A stretch of DNA of 27,518 nt from the IMG/VR virus record IMGVR_UViG_3300029908_000118, positions 1 through 27,518 of that record. One strand, given 5' to 3'. Below, piece by piece: positions 15,623 through 22,636 of this stretch. Both the position numbers and the translations under genes were made by a program. The notes under the pieces were generated by a model. That model did not search any database and had not been told where the DNA came from. It saw nothing but the letters and a program-made list of their open reading frames with translations. The DNA is from a virus. Each line of letters starts with the position of its first letter. The first letter of the stretch is position 1.

Positions 15623-16500
15623 CTAATTTTCTTTTCGGCAGTTCGGGTGCTCAAGGGCCAACCACTATTACTTCTAGTGTTGGTGGGGTTCCCGATTATT
15701 ATCAAACATACCAAAGTGCCCTTCTTAATATGGGCAACCAACTGGCTTCGCAACCCTACGCGAATTATCCTGGGCAGACGGTTGCCAACTTAACACCGGA
15801 TCAGTTGCAAGCTCAGCAGATGACGGAGCAGAATGTCAATTCAGCGCAGCCTTATCTAAATCAGTCCGGGAGTCTTTATAGCCAGGCTGGGGCTGGGTTT
15901 AATCAGAATAACTTCAACCAGTACATGAACCCATATCAGAATGATGTGGTGAATGCGCTGACTAATGCGAGCAATACGAACTTTAACCAGAATGTCATGC
16001 CGCAACTCAATTCAGAATTTATCGGCAGTGGCACTTATGGCGGTAGTCGTAACGCGCAGATTCTTTCGCAAGCGGCGGTGCAAAACCAGCAGAATCTGAA
16101 TAACCAGATCGCCAGCACAGAATCCACCGGCTACCAAAATGCAATGAATGCATATCAGACTGGCACAAACCAGCAGATCGCTTCGGCGCAAGGGCTTGGC
16201 ACACTGGCTGGACAGGTGAATAATTCCAACTTGCAGAATGAGTCCGCGCTTAATGCCGTTGGCCAGCAAGAGCAAAACCAAAACCAGACAAGTCTTAATT
16301 CGGCATACAATAATTTTCAGCAGCAGCAGCAATATCCGTATCAGCAACTAAATTTCTTGAGCGGCTTGCTAAGTAATAACCAAGCAACGATCCCATATTC
16401 AACGCAGACATCAGCAACGTCACCGGTGAATACATCGAATCCGCTTTCTACGTTAGGCTCTAGCGTTCTTGGACTAGGTGCAGTGCAGGGGTTAAGCTGA
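15619..16500 (+). CDS. Gln/Asn-rich internal virion protein
   Basis: The ATG overlaps the previous stop. The 293-residue protein is rich in Asn, Gln, Ser and Tyr. It contains YMNPYQNDVVNALTNASNTN, then MPQLNSEFIGSGTYGGSRNA, QLNFLSGLLSNNQATIPYST and AYNNFQQQQQYPYQQ. This combination ('YxxPYxxxVVxALxxxxxxNFxxxxxPxxxxxFIxxGxxGGSR' and 'YPYxxLNFLSGLL') marks a family of podophage proteins encoded in the internal protein cluster. A role in DNA ejection is inferred. No enzyme motif or signal peptide is present. Confidence 0.6.
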   Translation: MTNFLFGSSGAQGPTTITSSVGGVPDYYQTYQSALLNMGNQLASQPYANYPGQTVANLTPDQLQAQQMTEQNVNSAQPYLNQSGSLYSQAGAGFNQNNFNQYMNPYQNDVVNALTNASNTNFNQNVMPQLNSEFIGSGTYGGSRNAQILSQAAVQNQQNLNNQIASTESTGYQNAMNAYQTGTNQQIASAQGLGTLAGQVNNSNLQNESALNAVGQQEQNQNQTSLNSAYNNFQQQQQYPYQQLNFLSGLLSNNQATIPYSTQTSATSPVNTSNPLSTLGSSVLGLGAVQGLS

Positions 16501-18158
16501 TGTTGGCGAATGGTAACTACCTTCCTAACCCTAACCAGCAGCTTGGGGGCAGTTTCAGTCAGGCTTTGCAGTCCGGCACTGGCCCATGGGGAAACACGGT
16601 TGCAACACCTACGGATAGCAGTATGCCCACAGGACAGGACGTGGATCAGTCATTGTCAGCCCTAGCAGCGAATATCCCCGGCACAAGTACAGGCAATACA
16701 GGCCCTAATTCCATGCCAGCCGGTGCGCCGACTGATTTGGCCTCTGCAATGGCCTTGGTGGGTGGAGGTAAAGGCCCGCTTGCCACTATCGCACAGGCTA
16801 CTGGTGCCCCTACTGCCGCCACGGCAAGTCCTGGGTTGGCAGGTATGGCAGGCTACTCACAGCTATTGGAGCAGCAGGCTTCGCAGCTTCCCGCGTTGCA
16901 GCAGCAGCAATCAAGCAACCGCGCCGCACTCATGCAGGCGTATAATAATCTTGCGCAGCAGCAGGCTAACTATAAACCGCCAAGCCAGATTAACGTGCCT
17001 TTGATGGCTATGGCGGCGGCGGGTGCTGAGAACCCGGCAAATCCATTGGGGCCGTCACTAGCGGCGTATGCTGGTGCGGCCAATCAGCAGGCACAGCAAG
17101 AACGGACGCAGAATAATCAGAATATTGACACGCAGATGAAGATTGCCGCGTTGCCAGTGCAGTTCTCAGATGAAGACGTGAAGAACGCTATGGATGCGGC
17201 GAAAGAGGGTTTGACTGCTGATAAGACGCAGCAAACTCTTTTGATGCAAATGAATAACGAAAGAATTAAGCAAGGATTGCCGCCAATAACAAGTTTGTAT
17301 AGCCCAACAGCAACGACACCATTGGGTAATGGGATGGCGCAAGATGAAAATGGCCTTCTATTAAATTCACAGGGGCAACGTATAACGCCAACTGGGAATG
17401 CTCTGTCACCTGCTGAAATTAAAGATTCACTGAAACAAGTGGATCAAATGACTAAAAATGAAGATTTGGCAAAAACAGATTCATTGGTGGATGCCGCAAA
17501 TACTTTAACCACAATAGCAAAACAAAATCCTAATTTGAATCCATACTCGTATTCAGTTTCTGGTTTTAATTCAAAACTTCCTGGTGCAAACAACGCAGTA
17601 AGCCCTCTTTTGGATTACTTAACGCCTGGTTCTGTTTTGACACCGGAAGATTTGGCACGTTATAATTCTGCTGCTGATATCGTGAACTCTGCTGCTTTTC
17701 AGGGTTCTAAAAACATTCGTAACTTGTTTGAATTTAGAACTACAATTGGTGGAACAGATGTTAAAGGTATGGCAGCTGCAGCCACCGCCGACATAGCAAA
17801 TAGTGCGGCGGCTAGGTATCAATTAAGCCAAACTGAAAATCAGTTTTTGAAAGATTACCAAGCGAAATACAACACATTACAAGGCTTCGATGAACTATTC
17901 CAGAAATATGTTAAAGATACTTCCCCCGCAATTAAGGATTCAACAGGCAAAGTTATTGGGGTAAATCAAGATGCGCTATCACCCGCAACTTATACAAAAT
18001 ACGTTGACAACGCTCCCATAATTTATAGAGCAGTTAAGAACAATGTATCTGCTCCTGCTGCGGCCATTTTAGATTTGACACAAAACCCGAATCTTAGTTC
18101 TGATTTTGATGAAAAGTATGGCGCGCAATCTTCCACTAAAATACTTGGAAGCCAGTAA
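16500..18158 (+). CDS. Large low-complexity internal virion protein
   Basis: ATG at 16500 shares a base with the previous stop. The 552-residue product has an Ala/Gln-rich first half with coiled-coil features (SQLLEQQASQLPALQQQQSS, then YNNLAQQQANYKPPSQINVP). A more complex helical second half follows (VLTPEDLARYNSAADIVNSA, LFEFRTTIGGTDVKGMAA). Its position between two ejection-type proteins suggests an internal virion role. No lytic transglycosylase or protease motif was recognised. The final TAA overlaps the next ATG (TAATG). Confidence 0.6.
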   Translation: MLANGNYLPNPNQQLGGSFSQALQSGTGPWGNTVATPTDSSMPTGQDVDQSLSALAANIPGTSTGNTGPNSMPAGAPTDLASAMALVGGGKGPLATIAQATGAPTAATASPGLAGMAGYSQLLEQQASQLPALQQQQSSNRAALMQAYNNLAQQQANYKPPSQINVPLMAMAAAGAENPANPLGPSLAAYAGAANQQAQQERTQNNQNIDTQMKIAALPVQFSDEDVKNAMDAAKEGLTADKTQQTLLMQMNNERIKQGLPPITSLYSPTATTPLGNGMAQDENGLLLNSQGQRITPTGNALSPAEIKDSLKQVDQMTKNEDLAKTDSLVDAANTLTTIAKQNPNLNPYSYSVSGFNSKLPGANNAVSPLLDYLTPGSVLTPEDLARYNSAADIVNSAAFQGSKNIRNLFEFRTTIGGTDVKGMAAAATADIANSAAARYQLSQTENQFLKDYQAKYNTLQGFDELFQKYVKDTSPAIKDSTGKVIGVNQDALSPATYTKYVDNAPIIYRAVKNNVSAPAAAILDLTQNPNLSSDFDEKYGAQSSTKILGSQ

Positions 18159-21034
18159 TGGCAAATTATTTTGATCAATATGATGCCACAGCACCAACTA
18201 ACAATGGACAAACTGCGAGTGCTAAAAATCAAAATACTGGTAAAAATTATTTCGACCAGTATGATGCGCCCATCCCTTCTTTGGCTGCCGATCAAAACCA
18301 ATCTAACGCCAGTACACCACAATTGCAGCCTAGCAATTTTTTCGAAAGGTTGGGTATGGCAAGTGCTGGCGATGCAGACCAACAAACTGAGGTAGCAAGA
18401 CAGGCGGCCCTTTATTCTAAAAATTTGGCCGTTGGAGCTTTAAATGCTTTGGATACACCGAACCAGGTTCTAAATACGGCATTGGCAATCCCCGGTGCTG
18501 CCACTAAATTTGCCCTAGATCAGTTCAAGTCAGGCACTCAGCCAGCTTTTGTGCAAGATTTAGGCAGCGAGATAGCCAAGAACGGTAGCCCGCCACCAAT
18601 CGGACAGCAATTTGAAAATGATTATAATAAATGGACTGGAAACCAGATTCAGCCAGTAGATAATACGGAAAAAGACATTGGTGCAATGCTTGAAATGGCA
18701 CCTAGCGGCGCATTATTTGGCGGAAAAGCGCTTCTTGGAGCAGCCCTCGGTGGTGGCGCTCAACAAGAAATGTCTAACCGTGGTTTATCACCCGACCAAT
18801 CTGCTCTTTTGGGAATAGTAACAGGTGGCGGAGTTATGAACGCGCCAGAAGATATCGCAAATATGGGCAAAAGCATCTCAAATGGTACGGGAAATATAAT
18901 TCGTGGATTACCTGGAATAAATCAAGATGCGCTTAAAGCGACATATGAGCAAATGCAATCGCAATATACACCTGCTATGCAAGCAGCAAAGAATGTTCCT
19001 TTAACTGATGATGCAACACAGAAATTTTCAGATAATTTTAACGATGCTGTTTCCAATGCAGACATTAAAGAAAAATTGCATCCCGCAACTACTGGTGTGG
19101 TTCAAGAGGTGCAGGATAGACTCGCTCCTCAAACGGATGATGATGGCAACGTCATTGGGCCAGCTCAGCCACTTAGCTTTGGAGAATTAGAGTATTTTAA
19201 ACGCCGGTTCCAACAGGCATCTCAGACTGGCGTAGGTTCTTCCGATAGCGGTGCAGCAAACGCGCTTAGAAAAAATATCATTGATTTTAGAAACGGCCTT
19301 GCGCCAGAAGATATAGATGGTGATCAGGCTGCCTTGCAAAATGTGCAAAATGCCAATGCTTCTTATCGCGCGGGTAGTCAGTATGAGCAATTGGCTGATT
19401 TGTTGACAAATTCCAATGGTGACATCAACACCTTTAGAAACAAGTTACGATCCCAACTCAATAATACAAAGAGCGACCCATTTGGCGGTTGGGCACCAGA
19501 AGACGTGCAAACTCTAAGAGACTTTGTTGATGGCTCAACAGTTGAGAACGTCGCTGGTTTGTTAGGAAAATTCGGGTTTGATTTTAAAAATCCAACATCT
19601 ACTGCCAATATAGTGCGCGGTGTGGCTGAAACTGGCGGAAGTTTAATGGCACCTGGTGTTGGAATACCATTGGGTGTTGCTGGCACCGTTTCTAAACTTG
19701 GCCTTAATGCCCTAAAACGTGGGCAGCTTCAGGGTATATTAAGCGATCTAGAATCTCGCACAAGGGATCCTGTTCCGCCTTCCCCTATGGCCCCCCCACC
19801 GGAACCACCAACACTGCCGCCTTCACAGCTTGCACTGCCGCCACCGACACTTGGAATTGAAGGCCCGCGCGATATCCAAGTCACTCCAAGTGGGCAGGCC
19901 ACTGAGGTAACCAGTTTTCAACAGCAGCTTGCGAATCTAATTAGAAACAATCGTTCTGATTTGGGTTTAACGCCTGATGTGCAGCAAAATATTCACAACC
20001 AGAGTCCTGATGTTGCTGGTGCGCGTGCGCTTTCACCTGCTTATCAGGCACCGACAACTTTGGCGCTACCTGCACCAGAACAACCCACAACGCTTGTTGG
20101 CAATAATGGCGCATTGCGTCCTATGACGGTTGAGGAAAATGCCGCTGCAACCCAAGCACGTCAATTGCGCGCACAACTTGGCCTTTTGCGCGCACAACTT
20201 GGCCTTTCGCCTGATGTGCAGCAGGTAATTACTCTTAATGATTTATCATCTATTCCGAATCTTGGGCAAGCATTTAAGAAGCTTGATCCCGTTCATCAAG
20301 AATATGTTTTGGAGCAACTCAATGCTGGATTTGATAATCCCCAATTGCCTCCTGGTGCAACATGGATTTCTGGCAAAGCGCCAGTTTCTGCTGATGAACT
20401 AGAAGCAAACAATAACGCTGCATTGGTGGGCACAAATAAAGATATTATTGATAGAGTAAATCTAATTCGCAATCCTCCTGCACCGCCGAATTTTTCTGGT
20501 TTGCTAAATTACCTAAAACAAAAGGGTGGTGTTCAAGATGTTGGCGGCGATGTCCGCTCAATTCTTGGTGGCGCAAATCAATACCCTGGCCTAGTTAATT
20601 CTGGCGGACAAACATTGGATGATGCTGCTTTAGCCGCACAAGAGGCAGGATATTTTCCTAGTAAAAATCTTGCGCAAGGCGATAGGGCAACCGTAAATGA
20701 TTTGCTGGATGCCATAGAAAAAGAACATAAAACAGGGAAAATTGCACCAAGTCAAAAGGACGTTGAAGCAAGTCATGACTATGCGCATAATATAGGCATT
20801 GCAGATGAAATGGAGCAAATTCTTGGCAATCATGGCCTTCACGCCGGAATGTCTGACGCGGATATTATTAAAGGGCTTGGACTAGATCATCCCTATGACC
20901 CTTATTTGCCGATAGAAAGGTATTCAAAGGGTGGGCTATTGCGATCCAAATATCCGCCCGTATCAATCCTTCCCCCACCGCCGCAATCCCTTGGCACCAT
21001 TGGCGCACAGCTACAGGGTGCAGGAAACTCTTAA
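18158..21034 (+). CDS. Very large internal virion / ejection protein (958 aa)
   Basis: The N-terminus carries two copies of NYFDQYDA (residues 3-10 and 30-37), comparable to FDQFD repeats at the start of large podophage injection proteins. Hydrophobic Gly/Ala segments follow around 185-225 and 470-500. A proline-rich linker comes at about 540-570 (PPSPMAPPPEPPTLPPSQL), then a tail with LAAQEAGYFPSKN and a final YSKGGLLRSKYPP. No lysozyme or transglycosylase catalytic signature is visible. The size and place at the end of the cluster fit the largest channel-forming ejection protein. A 21-base tandem duplication lies at 20165-20206. Its stop abuts the stop of the leftward gene. Confidence 0.65.
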   Translation: MANYFDQYDATAPTNNGQTASAKNQNTGKNYFDQYDAPIPSLAADQNQSNASTPQLQPSNFFERLGMASAGDADQQTEVARQAALYSKNLAVGALNALDTPNQVLNTALAIPGAATKFALDQFKSGTQPAFVQDLGSEIAKNGSPPPIGQQFENDYNKWTGNQIQPVDNTEKDIGAMLEMAPSGALFGGKALLGAALGGGAQQEMSNRGLSPDQSALLGIVTGGGVMNAPEDIANMGKSISNGTGNIIRGLPGINQDALKATYEQMQSQYTPAMQAAKNVPLTDDATQKFSDNFNDAVSNADIKEKLHPATTGVVQEVQDRLAPQTDDDGNVIGPAQPLSFGELEYFKRRFQQASQTGVGSSDSGAANALRKNIIDFRNGLAPEDIDGDQAALQNVQNANASYRAGSQYEQLADLLTNSNGDINTFRNKLRSQLNNTKSDPFGGWAPEDVQTLRDFVDGSTVENVAGLLGKFGFDFKNPTSTANIVRGVAETGGSLMAPGVGIPLGVAGTVSKLGLNALKRGQLQGILSDLESRTRDPVPPSPMAPPPEPPTLPPSQLALPPPTLGIEGPRDIQVTPSGQATEVTSFQQQLANLIRNNRSDLGLTPDVQQNIHNQSPDVAGARALSPAYQAPTTLALPAPEQPTTLVGNNGALRPMTVEENAAATQARQLRAQLGLLRAQLGLSPDVQQVITLNDLSSIPNLGQAFKKLDPVHQEYVLEQLNAGFDNPQLPPGATWISGKAPVSADELEANNNAALVGTNKDIIDRVNLIRNPPAPPNFSGLLNYLKQKGGVQDVGGDVRSILGGANQYPGLVNSGGQTLDDAALAAQEAGYFPSKNLAQGDRATVNDLLDAIEKEHKTGKIAPSQKDVEASHDYAHNIGIADEMEQILGNHGLHAGMSDADIIKGLGLDHPYDPYLPIERYSKGGLLRSKYPPVSILPPPPQSLGTIGAQLQGAGNS
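18164..18268 (+). repeat. N-terminal NYFDQYDA peptide repeat
   Basis: The peptide NYFDQYDA is encoded at 18164-18187 and 18245-18268. Four of eight codons differ synonymously (TTT/TTC, GAT/GAC, CAA/CAG, GCC/GCG). The repeat is therefore kept at protein level and probably binds a partner more than once. Confidence 0.7.
20165..20206 (+). repeat. Perfect 21-base tandem duplication
   Basis: TTGCGCGCACAACTTGGCCT plus T is present at 20165-20185 and again at 20186-20206 with no mismatch. It adds seven residues (LRAQLGL twice) in frame in the ejection protein. Zero divergence suggests a recent event. Confidence 0.9.
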
Positions 21035-21463
21035 TCACTGATAAGCGATTTCTGCGTGTTCCTTGCAGTAACTACCGATGGCTTTCTTGGCGCAGAACAT
21101 AGTGGCGACTTTTCCGTTATCTTCAACAGGCCAACGGCAGTCATTGGGGCCTAAATCAAACATGGTTTTAGAATCACTGCCCCCTGTGTAAAAAGATTTA
21201 TCATGTAATGCGCTTAAGTCTTTACAGGTTTTCTTTTTTTCCATATTTCGCTTTTTCTTTTCTTTAAGCAGTGCTTTCTTGAATGATGAGGCTAAAAGTT
21301 TCTCGTTATATTTCGATGGAATTTGCAGTCTTTGCATTTTAGCGATTATGGAATTTCGGGAAAATCCTAGTTTTGCACTTATTTGTGCAGCACTGAGATC
21401 GCCGTATGAAGCCAGTTTTCTTAGTTCTTCCTCTTTTTCAAGAGGCCAAGGTTTGCCCACCAT
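21035..21463 (-). CDS. GcrA-like cell cycle transcription regulator
   Basis: The 142-residue protein has the two-part GcrA architecture. An N-terminal helix-turn-helix (residues about 7-48: WPLEKEEELRKLASYG, then LSAAQISAKLGFSRNSII and AKMQRLQIPS) matches 'LSxxQIAxxLGxxTRNAVIGKxHRLGL'. A C-terminal sigma-interacting part (NDCRWPVED at 107-115, then FCAKKAIGSYCKEH) has Cys109, Cys124, Cys133 and His136. A lysine-rich linker (61-80) is longer than usual. In alphaproteobacteria GcrA binds sigma70 and activates promoters carrying CcrM-methylated GANTC. A phage copy could redirect host or phage transcription. It is encoded leftward, against its neighbours, downstream of a small overlapping gene. 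Confidence 0.8.
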   Translation of the reverse strand: MVGKPWPLEKEEELRKLASYGDLSAAQISAKLGFSRNSIIAKMQRLQIPSKYNEKLLASSFKKALLKEKKKRNMEKKKTCKDLSALHDKSFYTGGSDSKTMFDLGPNDCRWPVEDNGKVATMFCAKKAIGSYCKEHAEIAYQ

Positions 21464-21641
21464 TATCGAGATCCTGACGGTTTAGGATTTGTGAAAGCTG
21501 GTTTATGATGATGATATTGGCTTCACCAACTGCCAAGGTTGCGCCAATGGCTAGGGCTTCGGTTTCTAAAATATCATCGTCAAGAATGAGCTGAGCGTAG
21601 TAGTTGGCGCGTTCCAGGATTGGCGGTATTTGATTCGTCAT
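21438..21641 (-). CDS. Small protein upstream of the GcrA-like gene (67 aa)
   Basis: It overlaps the GcrA-like start by 26 bases, which suggests translational coupling in a two-gene leftward unit. The product (ANYYAQLILDDDILETEALA, then IGATLAVGEANIIIINQLSQ) is acidic and helical, with no recognised domain. No ribosome binding site is visible. A leftward TATAAT box at 21649-21654 would place the transcript start about at the ATG, so a leaderless mRNA is possible. Its CATG start is shared with a plus-strand ATG. Confidence 0.55.
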   Translation of the reverse strand: MTNQIPPILERANYYAQLILDDDILETEALAIGATLAVGEANIIIINQLSQILNRQDLDNGGQTLAS

Positions 21642-21704
21642 GCAGGATATTATATTATCGAATCAATCAATATGGAAAGGGTTTATTTTGCTGGACATCG
21701 AATC
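21632..21704 (-). promoter_or_regulatory. Candidate GANTC-containing leftward promoter of the GcrA-like operon
   Basis: TATAAT on the minus strand occupies 21654-21649, eight bases from the leftward ATG. GANTC sites occur at 21632-21636, 21660-21664 and 21700-21704, three in 73 bases against about one per 256 by chance. The middle one lies five bases upstream of the -10. GcrA promoters in Caulobacter carry GANTC close to the -10/-35 region, so autoregulation through CcrM methylation is a reasonable inference. No good -35 is seen. Confidence 0.4.
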
Positions 21705-22584
21705 ACTGTTGAAAGTGACTAATGCCGAAGCGTTTGCGCTGAAATATGCGTATGGGCGGGCGCTTGCGGCGCAGGTGAAAAAGAGAGTTCACTATCCTTA
21801 TAAATCTGTCAGCGTGATTATTGCATCAAGGTTGCAGCGGGATCCAACGGGTAGGCTATGGCTGGAAAGGGCTTTGGGAAGCATTTTTTGCCAATCAGTG
21901 CGTTCAAACCTTGATATTGAAATTATTGTTGGGGTTGATGAAGATGCGGAAGTACCTGAAAACCGGAATATCAAGGTTGTAAAATCTGAAGGAAAATCAC
22001 AGGCTCACGCGCTCAATGCGGCGGTTTCAGTGGCGCAGGGTGAAGTTTTGGCCTTTCTTGAAGATGATGACGTTTGGCACGCGAAAAGGCTCGATGAAGG
22101 TTTAATAGCCCTTGGTGGGTTTGATTTCGTCAGTTCAAACCAGTTGGAATACATTGTTGATGTAAACGCGCTGAGACTTTACCAAAATATCAACGATTAC
22201 GCGACACCTTCGGGTTGGATGCTGAAACGCGATTTATTCAATAAAATAGGGCCATTTGATGTCAGCTATAAATATCACCTTGATACTGAATGGCTTGGCC
22301 GCTTGAACCGTTTTGGCGCAACTAGGTGCCACATGGTTGAGAAAGGGTGCTTAGCGTCATCTAGTGATATGATTGTGAGACATAGGACGAAACTGGCTGT
22401 TATTATGTATCAGTCCGCCATTGGATCGTGTCTTTGGAACAGTTATGAAGATAATCCCCTAGTATATCGTGCCCTTCATCCTGAAAGCGGTATGGGGCAG
22501 ATAGCAAATAACATGGAAGCGGCAATCCAAAGCCAGAATGAGCACCGCCGTATCAAAGAAGTAAACAAGACTAACGTATGGTGA
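21688..22584 (+). CDS. Glycosyltransferase family 2 (GT-A) protein
   Basis: TTG at 21688 is preferred because GGAAAGGG (21674-21681) lies seven bases upstream. The ATG at 21640 has no ribosome binding site and overlaps the divergent gene's start. The 298-residue product shows a GT2 core: SVSVIIASRLQ (about residue 40), WLERALGSIFCQS, IEIIVGVDEDAEVPENRNIK, KSQAHALNAAVSVAQGEVLA and then the metal-binding FLEDDDVW (EDDD at 125-128). YATPSGWMLKRDLF and KYHLDTEWLGRL, with a late acidic DTEW, belong to the acceptor half. It transfers a sugar to an unknown acceptor. It lies beside the GcrA-like gene and before appendage proteins, so modification of virion or host surface is possible. Confidence 0.7.
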   Translation: MLDIESLLKVTNAEAFALKYAYGRALAAQVKKRVHYPYKSVSVIIASRLQRDPTGRLWLERALGSIFCQSVRSNLDIEIIVGVDEDAEVPENRNIKVVKSEGKSQAHALNAAVSVAQGEVLAFLEDDDVWHAKRLDEGLIALGGFDFVSSNQLEYIVDVNALRLYQNINDYATPSGWMLKRDLFNKIGPFDVSYKYHLDTEWLGRLNRFGATRCHMVEKGCLASSSDMIVRHRTKLAVIMYQSAIGSCLWNSYEDNPLVYRALHPESGMGQIANNMEAAIQSQNEHRRIKEVNKTNVW

Positions 22585-22593
22585 ATCTAATGC

Positions 22594-22609
22594 GATTTTA
22601 TGATAAATT
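22594..22609 (+). promoter_or_regulatory. Candidate promoter with extended -10 before the appendage genes
   Basis: GATTTTATGATA at 22594-22605 is 11/12 identical to 6081-6092. It gives an extended -10 TGaTAAATT (22601-22609). No clear -35 is present. A GAATC (GANTC class) lies at 22583-22587, 16 bases upstream of the -10, so GcrA-type control is conceivable. Confidence 0.35.
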
Positions 22610-22619
22610 AAGCCCTAGT

Positions 22620-22628
22620 GTTGTCATG
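22620..22628 (+). promoter_or_regulatory. Recurrent intergenic motif GTTGTCATG, copy 4
   Basis: An exact GTTGTCATG lies ten bases after the extended -10 and overlaps the ribosome binding site GGGGGA of the gene at 22637. A protein bound here could block transcription or translation start. Confidence 0.3.
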
Positions 22629-22636
22629 GGGGAAAA

